Shown in pieces: positions 43,958 through 54,926 of a DNA stretch of 64,000 nucleotides (position 1 is its first letter; every line of letters begins with the position of its first letter). This DNA comes from Phytophthora quininea (taxonomy: Eukaryota > Oomycota > Peronosporomycetes > Peronosporales > Peronosporaceae). Under the pieces are notes generated by a model that had not been told where the DNA came from, made no database searches, and worked only from the letters and a program-made list of their open reading frames with translations. The stretch lies in the NCBI GenBank assembly GCA_011947345.1, contig JAAVTG010000217.1, positions 1-64,000 on the forward strand. The letters run 5' to 3'. Both the position numbers and the translations under genes were made by a program.

Positions 43958-44845
43958 ATGGCGACGGAGCAAGATGGCGTTGTGAAGGACACGCGCGTGC
44001 ACTTGACGCTGGAGCAAAAGGCGAGACTGCGCGCCTTCCTGGCGGACAACCCCGACCTGCCGCAGTTCGCTGTGTCCGACTGGGTGAAGGACCACTTCCA
44101 TGTGCGGCTGGGGCGCAGCACTCTGTACCGCATCCAACGAGCGCCTGAGACCTCGTTTACGACGGGGAATCCACAACGGAAGAAGCGACGACGCGTCAAG
44201 TTCCCAGACTTTGAGCAGCGTCTGCTGGAGTTATGGGGTGCTCGGAGAGAGCAGAGGCAAGACGTCTCGGACGACGAGTTGCTGCGCAAGGCAACCGAGT
44301 GCCGCGTCGAGTGCGGTATCAGTGAGACGGAGCTCAAGCTCTCCAACGGATGGCTCTATCGCTTCAAGGCCCGTCACCAAATTACGAATGTCCCGACCAG
44401 AGAGCAGCTATCAGCCGGGCATCTAGTTGATGCGAGCTTGACGACAGGAACAGAGGTCTTAGCTGCGCATCCACTGACTGTTCTGGAGGCTCCTGGGTTC
44501 TTAAATTGGGAGCCAACCAGCGATTTTCAGCCGGAGCAATTCATGTTTGTCAACGATGGTGTGCTCTTCAGACACGGCGGGGAGTATGGAGTCAATATTC
44601 GACTGCAACACAGTTCGTCGCTACGGCTGGGGACGTCTCCCATTTTCAAGGTTTACTGTGGCGATCGTGTTGTGGGCGAGTGTAATTCCCCCGCAAGTGT
44701 ACAAAGCGACGTGGCCAGTAGTCCATGGGCCATACCAAACTTGCGCGTTGATGCTGGAACAGTGTTGCGGTTAGAGTTTCTTGCACCAGGCTACGTGTTC
44801 AGAGACAGCAGTCTTGCTGTGCAGCGTAGAACTCAGTATGGATAG
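43958..44845 (+). CDS. HTH/CENP-B-type DNA-binding protein with C-terminal beta module (paralogue A)
   Basis: 295 residues, intronless, no frame break. ATG at 43958 (MATEQDGVVK). The N-terminal HTH (LTLEQKARLRAFLADNPDLP, GRSTLYRIQRAP) is followed by a CENP-B-like second HTH (residues about 65-140: KFPDFEQRLLELW, SDDELLRKATEC, LSNGWLYRFKARH). This resembles the DNA-binding half of Tc5/pogo transposases, but no DDE catalytic domain follows. Instead a roughly 110-residue C-terminal module appears (FVNDGVLFRHGGEYGVNIRL, SPIFKVYCGDRVVGEC, LRLEFLAPGYVF), which looks like a C1q/TNF-type jelly roll. The same two parts make up the convergent neighbour at 44901-46094. A domesticated transposase-derived regulator is inferred; ligand and target are unknown. 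Confidence 0.75.
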   Translation: MATEQDGVVKDTRVHLTLEQKARLRAFLADNPDLPQFAVSDWVKDHFHVRLGRSTLYRIQRAPETSFTTGNPQRKKRRRVKFPDFEQRLLELWGARREQRQDVSDDELLRKATECRVECGISETELKLSNGWLYRFKARHQITNVPTREQLSAGHLVDASLTTGTEVLAAHPLTVLEAPGFLNWEPTSDFQPEQFMFVNDGVLFRHGGEYGVNIRLQHSSSLRLGTSPIFKVYCGDRVVGECNSPASVQSDVASSPWAIPNLRVDAGTVLRLEFLAPGYVFRDSSLAVQRRTQYG

Positions 44846-44900
44846 CTGCTACGCTTCTGATCGACAGCATTTTCGCCATTAAAATGATTGTGGACGAAAC

Positions 44901-46094
44901 TCATGCCAATAATCGCAGCACAAGTCGACTCTCGGTACACGCTGCACCTGGAGCATGGTACTCGACTCGAACCACTGTATGAGCTGGAAGTGTGCACACC
45001 AGTTGCAACACACTTAGCGCTCGACCATCGTCAATCCGCACGATGTGCTCGCATTGACCCAGCAATTCGATACCTCCCCACACTTTAAAAAGGACTGATG
45101 GCGATTGCAGCGGCGCTGCTGCTGTATGCTGAAGCTCCACATTGAGCTGATACTTAGCGTCCCGTAATACAGCAACGCCGTCGATGTCCACTGAAAAGAA
45201 GTTCGAGTATGCCATGCCGCTTTGAAACTTCCACTTGACAAACCCGATTGAGGTCACAAAGTCTACAGCGGTGGCAGATAAATATGTCAGCGGCTGGATG
45301 GGATCCACGCGGTGTATACGTGGAGACGTTGCGGGAAATTCAATTCGGGTGGGAACTCTGTCATCAGCATTTGAGAGGCCCAAAACGTTGGCCATTTCGC
45401 CATTGCCGCTTGATCCAGCTACTATTCGTCGTCTCCCACCCGCATCGCCATACCCTTCAGCGCTGGGGATGCCCACATTGACTGCAACTTGACCTGGGTT
45501 CACCAGGTTATTGGTAGTGCTACCGTTATTACTTGGCCGACGAGCTGCGGGCTTGCCTGGGAGTGGGTCCCTGCAAGCATGATCGGGCTCCTCCGCCGCC
45601 GTCATTCGCTGCATTTCAGTGTAATGATCCGTTCTGCTCTCTCCTAGCGGAGGTGGCACAGACCGCAGTGCGTGCCTCTCCTTGAAGCGATGCAGCCATC
45701 CGTTCGAGAGCTTGAGCTCCGTCTCAGCGATCCCGTGGCGACCTCGCAGCTCCGCCGCAGCTTGCAGCAGCACCTCATCCGACAACACGACGCCTTGTTC
45801 GCGCCTCTCCTCGCAGAACTTGAGAATGTCCCTCTCCAGCGCAGGAAACTTAACGCTCCGCTTTTTCTTTTGGTGCGCGTTGCCCTGGAAGGAGGCGGCC
45901 GGCGCACGCTGGATGCGGTAGAGCGTGGCACGCCCTACAGTGACACCGAAGCGCTCCTTGGTCCAGTTAGCCGCGTCCGACTGCTGCAGGTCCGGGTGCG
46001 CACTCCAGAAGGCCTTGAGCTGCAGCTTCTGCGCGTTGGTGAGGAAGGTCCGCTGCTTGGTCGGCGGCATGTTGCGCTGTAGCAAATACGGCAT
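44901..46094 (-). CDS. HTH/CENP-B-type DNA-binding protein with C-terminal beta module (paralogue B)
   Basis: 397 residues, intronless and intact; Met at 46094 or 46070. N-terminal HTH (FLTNAQKLQLKAFWSAHPDL, GRATLYRIQRAP) and CENP-B-like HTH (KFPALERDILKFC, SDEVLLQAAAELRG, ETELKLSNGWLHRFKERH) align with paralogue A. A longer, Gly/Asn-rich linker of about 130 residues follows, then the C-terminal beta module (FSVDIDGVAVLRDAKYQLNV, SPSVLFKVWGGIELLGQC, VRVEYHAPGAACTESRL). It converges on paralogue A with 55 bp between stops and diverges from RAE1 with 76 bp between starts. No DDE triad, so not a transposase. Role unknown; DNA binding is inferred from the HTH pair. Confidence 0.75.
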   Translation of the reverse strand: MPYLLQRNMPPTKQRTFLTNAQKLQLKAFWSAHPDLQQSDAANWTKERFGVTVGRATLYRIQRAPAASFQGNAHQKKKRSVKFPALERDILKFCEERREQGVVLSDEVLLQAAAELRGRHGIAETELKLSNGWLHRFKERHALRSVPPPLGESRTDHYTEMQRMTAAEEPDHACRDPLPGKPAARRPSNNGSTTNNLVNPGQVAVNVGIPSAEGYGDAGGRRRIVAGSSGNGEMANVLGLSNADDRVPTRIEFPATSPRIHRVDPIQPLTYLSATAVDFVTSIGFVKWKFQSGMAYSNFFSVDIDGVAVLRDAKYQLNVELQHTAAAPLQSPSVLFKVWGGIELLGQCEHIVRIDDGRALSVLQLVCTLPAHTVVRVEYHAPGAACTESRLVLRLLA

Positions 46095-46170
46095 AAAACT
46101 CGTCTAACTAACTACATTTCTGGAGGCTCCAGTCACTTTCTCCTTGGAGGCGGCAGTATTAGCAGACACC
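46095..46170. promoter_or_regulatory. 76-bp divergent promoter (paralogue B / RAE1)
   Basis: Only 76 bp separate the two start codons. It holds a CAGTCACTTTCTCC initiator-like sequence at 46130-46143. Confidence 0.45.
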
Positions 46171-47485
46171 ATGTCGTTCGGACAGCCAGCGCAGCCCGGC
46201 GGGTACATCAACCCGAACAACGACTACACCATCGGCGAGACCATCAACGACGGCATCCAGGACCTGGCATGGAGCCCCACGTCCAACGTGTTGGTGAGCG
46301 GCAGCTGGGACAACTACGTGCGCTGTTGGGAGGTGCAGCAGCAAGGCACGCAGTTCAACGCCGTGGCCAAGGCGCAGATCGCGCACGAAGGACCAGTACT
46401 CTGCACGGCCTTCAGCGGGGTGAGCTCTGCTAACTCTTAATATCGTCTAGAGACAGTCACTGACACTCGTATTGGGGCAGGATGGAAGTACCGTGTTCTC
46501 CGGCTCGTGCGACAAGACGGCTAAGATGTGGACGCTGAACGGACCTGCACAGGGCCAGCAGATCGCAGCGGTAAGTTGATGTTGCTGTGCCGCTCAATGC
46601 CAGTCGATTAGGACTGATAAAAATTTCTTGACGGGTTGACAACCATAGCACGACGCGCCGATCCGCAGCATCGCTGCCATTCAGGAGGCCAACTGCGTGG
46701 CCACGGGAAGCTGGGATAAGACGCTCAAGTACTGGGACACCAGGTCCCCGACGCCGATGGCCTCGGTGCAGCTCTCGGAACGCTGCTATGCCATGGACGT
46801 GAAGCACCCGCTGCTTGTTGTGGCCACGGCAGATCGCCAGGTTCACGTGTTCGACATTCGCAAACCTTCGCAGATTTACAAGTCCATTCAGTCCAACCTG
46901 AAATTCCAGACTCGGACGATCGCGTGCTTCCCGGATGCGTCGGGTTTCGCGATTGGTTCGATCGAAGGACGATGCGCTATCCAGCACGTCGAGGACAAGG
47001 ACAAGAGGTAAAGTTCGTTGGATGGAAGCTTGTCTGCACTTTACTAACGACGCGTTTGACTTTTCAGGAACGACTTTGCATTTAAATGCCACCGCGACGG
47101 TGCCGACATTTACCCCGTCAGTAACATCGCGTTCCACCCTTCGGCACATTTGCCACTACTGGCGGCGACGGCACATTCTGCTTCTGGGATAAGGATGCCC
47201 GCCAGAAGCTCAAGACGTTCACCAAATGGTAAGCTTCACTGCTATTTATTGTCGATTTGATAGCTGGTCACTAACGCTGTATTTCACAACAGCAACCAGT
47301 CCATTACGACGGGCAAGTTCAACGCACGTGGAGATATCTTTGCTTACACGCTGTCGTACGATTGGTCTATGGGAGCGGAGAAGTACAACCAGAGCCAGCC
47401 TAGCGTCATTCGGCTCCACAGCGTCGCCGAGGCGGAAATCAAACAGAAGAAAAAGCCAGGTACTGGGTCGCGGAATTCCTTCTAG
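46171..47485 (+). CDS. RAE1: RAE1/Gle2 mRNA export factor (WD40)
   Basis: Exons 46171-46419, 46481-46570, 46649-47007, 47068-47228 and 47293-47485; introns 61, 78, 60 and 64 bp, all [24 protein letters not shown], then [82 protein letters not shown] and C-terminal [17 protein letters not shown] are RAE1 signatures. The seven-blade propeller binds NUP98 at the nuclear pore and assists mRNP export and spindle assembly. One base is missing in TTT at 47149-47151; corrected, 1053 nt, 350 residues, against 368 in human. The start is set by the first Met and the 5' flank. Confidence 0.92.
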
Positions 47486-47859
47486 AAGCACAACCCGCAA
47501 GCCGCGGGGGCCGAGCAGCACTATCCGTTGGTAGTGTGGCTTTTATCTCGTGTGCGTGCGCCTCGGGGCTGCTCTTGCTGCTTCGTCGAGTTCAGCTGGG
47601 CTAACTTTTTATGGGTTCTTTTTACGCGCAGCTTCCAGATAAAAGTAGTGATCCTCGCACACCTCCCCGTCCGTCGAAGCGTCTTGATCAACCACAGCCA
47701 CCCTTGCCGGCTAAACCCCTGCTTTCATTCGTTCGGTGCTTGTTTGCGCGTGGATCACGAAGGTCGGCGGCGGATTCAGGTTTCCGACAACGAAGCTCCT
47801 CCACGAAAATCGACACAATTCTTGGCATTTATCATGGCTGTTGGTTTATCTTGTTGCTT
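47486..47859. other. Intergenic between convergent genes
   Basis: 3' flanks of RAE1 and the Sel1-repeat gene; no gene seen. Confidence 0.4.
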
Positions 47860-48812
47860 CTACTTTTCTGGTTCGTGCGGAGCTCCCAGACGGTCAAGTG
47901 CCTGGTTGGCTTCCTGAAGACCGCCCTGCCCAGCCAACTGGTAGTACTGGATGGCCTTCTCGCGGTCAACAGGGACGCCCTGTCCGTTCTCGAAGAGCTG
48001 CGCCAGACACAATTGCGCTGGTGGCACTCCGCCCTCAGCCGCGAGGAAAAGAACTGCGCCGCCTTGCCAAAGTCCTGGTCCACCCCACGGCCGAGCATGT
48101 AACACGCGCCAAGATCAAATTGCGCTAGTGCGTTGCCAGCCTCCGCCGCATGACGGAAGTGCAAAACCGCCTGCTGCACATCTTGAGCAACGCCACGTCC
48201 GTGCAGACATGCGTTCCCAAGCGCACGGTGCGCCTCGGGCATGTCCTTACTCGCCGCTTGCTGGTACAATTCCACGGCTCTCGCCTCGTCCTGCGCTACG
48301 TGAAGCCCCTGCGCGTACATGTAGCCCAAGTCGTAGCTGGCTGACATGTGGCCGCGGTCCGCCGCCTTTGTCCAGTATTGCAGCGCCCTCTCCAGGTCCT
48401 GCGGTACCTCGTCGCTGCCCTGGAAGAAGAGCTTCCCCATCTCGTGGCAGCTGCCGTCGTGACCAGCGTCTGCCGCCTGCTGCAGGAGTTTGGAGCCCAG
48501 TGCCACGTTACGCGGGATGCCAGCGTGGCCCTTCAGGTACAGACTCCCCAGAGCCCCTTGCGCACGTACGTGGCCCTTCTCGGCGGCGTTGGTCCAGTGA
48601 AGCACTGCGCCGTGCACCGAGGACGCGCTGCCCACTTCGCCGGCACCCTCGGCCTTACCTAGAAGATACTTGACGCCCAGCGCGAATTCTACGTCACCTC
48701 CATCTGCAGACGCTGAAGACACGAATCTACGTGGGGTCGCGGAAGAGCTACGCACGTAGCGGTGCTGGGCATGGCGCTGCAGCGCGCCGAGGTGGCGTCT
48801 CCACTGCGACAT
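47860..48812 (-). CDS. Mitochondrial Sel1-like repeat protein
   Basis: Begins MSQWRRHLGALQRHAQHRY, an Arg-rich presequence with no acidic residue in the first 35, so mitochondrial import is likely. Six or seven Sel1 repeats follow (GVKYLLGKAEG, LGSLYLKGHAGIPRN, EMGKLFFQGSDEVPQDL, LGYMYAQGLHVAQDEA, LGNACLHGRGVAQDV, LGACYMLGRGVDQDF, LCLAQLFENGQGVPVD). One base is missing in the A4 run at 48047-48050; corrected, 954 nt, 317 residues. Function unknown; Sel1 repeats mediate protein-protein contacts. It diverges from the NC2-alpha-like gene with 82 bp between starts. Confidence 0.75.
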
Positions 48813-48847
48813 TGTTGACTTGGAATTTGCGGTTGATACAGTATGCT

Positions 48848-48863
48848 AGGGTTACGTAACCCT
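48848..48863. promoter_or_regulatory. 16-bp perfect palindrome in divergent promoter
   Basis: AGGGTTACGTAACCCT, self-complementary, lies centrally in the 82-bp gap between the divergent start codons at 48812 and 48895. Symmetry and position suggest a dimeric transcription-factor site serving both genes. Confidence 0.55.
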
Positions 48864-48894
48864 GCGTACCCGGCCACTTTGACTTTTGTTCGTC

Positions 48895-49661
48895 ATGAGC
48901 AAGCGCGACCTCCTCAAGGTGCTACGGCTGCTGCTGCGGCGGCGACGAATGCGCTTCTTTGACTAATTATTTTGGCAATAGGGACGAGTGAAGCGGCTGC
49001 TGAAGGAGCAGAAGGACATGGGCCAAGTGGCCGAGTCCGCTGTGCTCACCTGCGGTACGTTCTTGCGGAGCCAAATGTGTGGCGGTTGGATAGATGTTGA
49101 ACATGATTCCTTGCAATGCACTGGCAGCTTCCGCCGTCCAAGTGCTTGTGCGCGACTTGGCACGGAAAATGCAAGATCAGGCAGCGAGCTCTGCCAACGG
49201 ACTCACCCCATCAATCTGTAGGAGGCTGCATGACGACCTTTTCCTACGATCAAGTCTGACATCACCTTTTCACGGTTCAGGAAGAAGGGTGTGCTGGCTT
49301 GTGAAGAGCTCGAGTTCCTGCATGAGAAAGTGGAGGCTATCGATGAGAGTGCGGCAAAGTACCACAAGCCAGCTCGGGGCAAGAAGAGACCACTAAAGGC
49401 TGATGCGAATAAGTGAGTGGTGTGGCTGAAGAAGTCGCAGCGAACAGCTACACTGTACTCAGGGTGTTTTATTGTATGCAGGCCGACAGCGAAGAAGCAA
49501 AAAGCGGCAGTAAAAATGCAACAACGGCGGCTACAACGGCAGTTAAGGCAAAGCAAACAGCTAAGCAGAGGATAAAGAACAACTCTGCAACACAGCCAGC
49601 GTCCGCAAAGGCGCTGGAAGTTGAGGAAGACGACGACTACGATGAGAGCGACAGCGACTGA
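48895..49661 (+). CDS. NC2-alpha/DRAP1-like histone-fold protein
   Basis: Five exons: 48895-48918, 48982-49054, 49128-49217, 49281-49412 and 49482-49661, all GT-AG. The histone fold reads GRVKRLLKEQKDMGQVAESA, ASAVQVLVRDLARKMQDQ, NGLTP, KKGVLACEELEFLHEKVEAI. This matches the NC2-alpha (DRAP1) pattern; POLE4/DPB3 is the alternative. NC2 represses or redirects TBP on core promoters. The tail is Lys/Thr-rich and ends acidic (EVEEDDDYDESDSD). Two one-base deficits (CCCC 49205-49208, A5 49512-49516) bring 499 nt to 501, 166 residues. The first exon is only 24 nt, so the start depends on the splice model, but the reading frame joins cleanly. Confidence 0.6.
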
Positions 49662-49791
49662 TTGACCATGTGCTACTGAAGAAGTCAAAACGCTCCTGCA
49701 TCTATTGCCACCTGTGTGGTGTGTTCAAGAGCTACTGAGTCGCCAAGATCTATCTACTCAAAATACAATGACCCAGTCGGAAATCAAATCT
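49662..49791. other. Short convergent intergenic spacer
   Basis: 130 bp between stop codons of convergent genes. Confidence 0.4.
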
Positions 49792-51572
49792 CTAAGCCGT
49801 CTTGTTGATCTGCGTGGCGTCGAGGAGTGATTGCCACGTTGGACCGAAGAGCGAGTCACGCGACGGCGATCGACGGATAGTCGCTTGCTGAAAGGGAGCA
49901 GCGACCGGAGCTGTGCCATTGGTACCGTTGGTAGCTGGGACGGTTGCAGGGTGCAAAGGAAGAGGAGCTGCAGACGCCTTGATTTCTGAATGCGAGGCTT
50001 TGGCGGCTCCCGCTGCAGGCGCTGGAGCATCGGCTGGAAAGAAGAAGCCGTGCATGCGGGCGACAACGTCATCAGCCTCCTTCTGCTGGAGCACAAACGA
50101 CAGATTCAAGTCCTCGGCTGATTCGCTCAGCAGCAGTACGTCGTAGTTCTCGAGCACGTTGAAGACACAGCCAAGTTCTGCGAGCGCCTTGCGCAAACCA
50201 CGTCCAACGATGGAGACTACAGAGCAGTCTTCAAACACGCGTACCTTCGAGTGCTCGTTTAGAGACTCGAGTAGCTGACGGAACGGGGCACCATCAACTC
50301 CACCGGGGATATGATCCAGTGTCACCGTCACGGAGAACTGGGACGTCGCGATAAGGTCCACAGAGATACCACACGCCTCAAACGGGGTAAACACCTTTGC
50401 CAAGAAACCGGACGTGCCGCACATGTCGAATGCTGTAATGCTGAGCGTCGTCATGTTCTGGCGCTTCACCACAGCCAGAATCTTTGGACTACCGCTTTGA
50501 GCCTTGTCCACCTGCGTTGCTGGGTGAATCACGGTCTTCTCGCCGGTCGGGTCATTGGTGTTGCGAATTTCAAGCGGCACCTTGCCCCACTGAGCTGGGA
50601 TGATGCAGCGGGGGTGCAGCACCTTAGCGCCCATGGCCGCGAGTTCCTGCCTCGCGGTAGTCCAGACTCTTGATTAGCCGTGCATTGCGTACGTAGCGCG
50701 GGTCGGTTGTGAACATGCCGTGCACGTCCGTCCAAATCTCGTACTTCTGCGCGCCCAGCAGCGCCGCAAACAGGGAGCCAGACGTGTCACTACCCCCGCG
50801 TCCCAACACGCACGTAGCTCCCGTGCTGGTGCTGGCAATGAAGCCCTGTGTAAGCACCACTTGCTTGCCGCGGGCGGCGCCCTCCGCCTGCTCCCGGTCG
50901 TGGCGAGGGAGCACCTCGGCCTGCAGGAAGCGGTCCTCCTCTGATTTGGCAGTGGCCGAATCGCTCACCAACAGGTCGCGGGCATCCACTCGCACAACGT
51001 CCAACAGTCCGTACTGCTTCATGATGCAGAGACCCAGATGGGTCGACAAGAGTTCTCCGAAGGCGAGCACGCGCGCCTGAATACGGGGCGACGCCTCCTC
51101 TGTGAGTTTAATGCCCTCCAGCACACGCACAAGGTTCTTGAGCTCCTCCAGCAGCGGGTGCAGCGACTTGGGCAGTAGCGGGTTGATGGGCGCCATAGAG
51201 AAGGTGGAGCCGTCCTCGCCGTGACTCAGCACGCTGTCCAGCCAGAGCTGTTGCCAGCGGTCGTGCAGCTCGACGCTGCCCTCGACGTCCGGTAGCGCCG
51301 GCAGCAGGCCAACCTCGTATGCCAACGAGAAGTGTTGCAGGGCGATGTTGGAGGCTAGCTCGGCGTGGCTGCTGCCGCGTTCGCTGGCCAGCGCCAGCGC
51401 GCGTGAGCTTGTTGGTGATTTGGGACAGCGCCGAGATGGTGACCCACACGCGCGGGGACTCGGGCGCTGCCAAGTGCGTCTGGATCTGGCTGCAGATGTT
51501 GCGCCAGCGCGCGGCGGTGGACACGCTGGTCCCGCCGAACTTGAGCACCACCCACGGAGCAGGCAACGACAT
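49792..51572 (-). CDS. Aspartokinase (monofunctional, ACT domains)
   Basis: N-terminal WVVLKFGGTSVSTAARW is the aspartokinase nucleotide/aspartate signature. KQVVLTQGFIASTSTGATCV and LGRGGSDTSGSLFAALLGA, then EIWTDVHGMFTTDPR, LDYREA and ELAAMGAKVLHPR complete the kinase domain. Two ACT-like domains follow (NMTTLSITAFDMCGTSGFLA, CSVVSIVGRGLRK), usually sites of Lys/Thr feedback. The tail is Ala/Pro/Ser-rich and ends TWQSLLDATQINKTA. Two frame changes, near 51400 and 50645, each look like loss of a GC/CG dinucleotide; corrected, 1785 nt, 594 residues. The enzyme makes aspartyl phosphate, the first step to Lys, Thr, Met and Ile. A CCAAT element lies at 51626-51630. Confidence 0.88.
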
Positions 51573-51986
51573 GGCGGAGACTTGCTGGTTGCGCGGCAGA
51601 TCAAAAATGACGCAGGAAACGGCTGATTGGCCGAGACGGGGTGCGGCACCATCGGTGTGATTAGAGGCACGAAAACTCTTCTGGTCGATGGAGACGAGCG
51701 TGTTGGCTGTGCGCCGGCAAACACGAGAAATACTTCAGCGGATGAATGACACCCCGCGGGCATACCGGTACATCTATATATTTTTTCTAGCGGGCACTCG
51801 TTCTGTACTGCGGCGGTGCTCCAGTACAACTTCTGTGCTGTGTTTCTCGACTCGGAATGGTATCGCGACATCTGGTCGCGCGCGGCCGGTGTGAAGACAT
51901 AACGGGGAAAAGCCCCTAGTAGGCCGCATCCAAGATGCAACAGGGGGGCTCTCAGCAGTATATACATACATGTCGAGGCGCGGTTA
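51573..51986. other. Intergenic upstream of aspartokinase
   Basis: Contains the aspartokinase promoter and the 3' flank of the PX gene. No gene recognised. Confidence 0.4.
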
Positions 51987-52750
51987 TCACGCGCCAAGCA
52001 GCTCGAGATTCTTGTGCTCCACCACTTGCACACCAAAAATGTCGAGCATGAGGAAGTCTCGGACCACCGGCAAGTTGCACAGGCGCCCATCGTGGTGCAC
52101 CAGCAAGCTCTCCAGCGATCGCTCGAGCTGGACGCGCCGCTCTTCGAGTGCACTGGGCTGCGTGACGCGGAACCAGGTCTTGGCCGGCAGCTCCCACTGG
52201 AAGGCTTCCTCCTCGAGCCCGTCTACCGCGCTCTTGCTCTCCTCGTCCTCTTGCTCGGCAAAGTACCGTGCGCAGAGGCCGCTTGCAAGCTGCTGGTTGA
52301 GCTGTGCGGCACATGCGACGAACTCGGAGAAGCGTCGCTCCACCTGGAACGTGTGCCGCGGCTCGCTGCACGTGGCCAGCTCGATGGTGTACGTCACAAA
52401 GCCCTCGCAGGTCTCTCGGAAGGCTGGGACCCGCATGGTGAACTTGTTACAGTCCGCGTCGTACGGTTGACGCGAGATGGCGTCGCTCTTGGGCATGAAG
52501 AGCGAGCAAAAGTCAGTCATCGTGGGGCGGCACACGAACACGAGGCCGTCGTCGTCTTCGCCCTCGCTGTGCGACGTGCTCTTGTCGCTGGCGGTGGACT
52601 CCTTGCGGGGTTGGCCGCCGTGTGCTTGGCGTCCTCTTCGCTGTCGCACTCGGGCGACGCCGCCGCTCGGTTGGCGGCTCGCAGCGCCGCCTTCTTCCTG
52701 CGGCTGCGCGCACGCTTACCAGAAAGGATCGTTCTTTTGTCGCTTGACAT
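51987..52750 (-). CDS. PX-domain protein
   Basis: Starts MSSDKRTILSGKRARSRRKK at 52750, a basic N-terminus followed by an acidic Ser-rich stretch (TSHSEGEDDDG). The PX domain covers about residues 100-230: VPAFRETCEGFVTYTIELAT, FQVERRFSEFVACAAQLNQQ, LPAKTWFRVTQP, LEERRVQLERSLESLLVHH, VVRDFLML. PX domains bind phosphoinositides on endosomes. One base is missing in the G4 run at 52607-52610; corrected, 765 nt, 254 residues. The PX scaffold resembles, but is not a close copy of, the PX-RING protein at 31266. Confidence 0.75.
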
Positions 52751-53102
52751 GAGGGGGGTGCGCGTCTGCCGTCGAGAATCGGAGAATGACGACAATGCGC
52801 GACTGAATGCTGGAGCAATGTTGAGACCGTCTTCGGAAAGTATCTGATAACTTTTCTCTCGAGAATAGGGAAAGTACATGTACGTCTCTCGCACCCAGGA
52901 CCCCGCGGCGCGATGAGAGGCCCAGCTCGAGGTGCGACAGCGCGAGAATGCCATCTTGGCATCGCATGCTGCCGGGGAGTACTGCTACGAACGTCGGCGC
53001 TGACGTCTCATGTCCCGACTCGGCAAGTATTCGCCCCAAAATCTAGTCGAATTCACTTCAACACGAATCTAGAGATTTCCTGCTTCCGGTGCCTCTACGT
53101 GT
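52751..53102. other. Intergenic, PX promoter and glutathione reductase 3' flank
   Basis: No gene seen. It presumably carries the promoter of the PX gene. Confidence 0.4.

Positions 53103-54926
<1,824 letters not shown>

Noticed and set aside
52014..52847. Plus-strand 277-codon frame
   Set aside because: Antisense of the PX gene; the minus strand has the PX motif.
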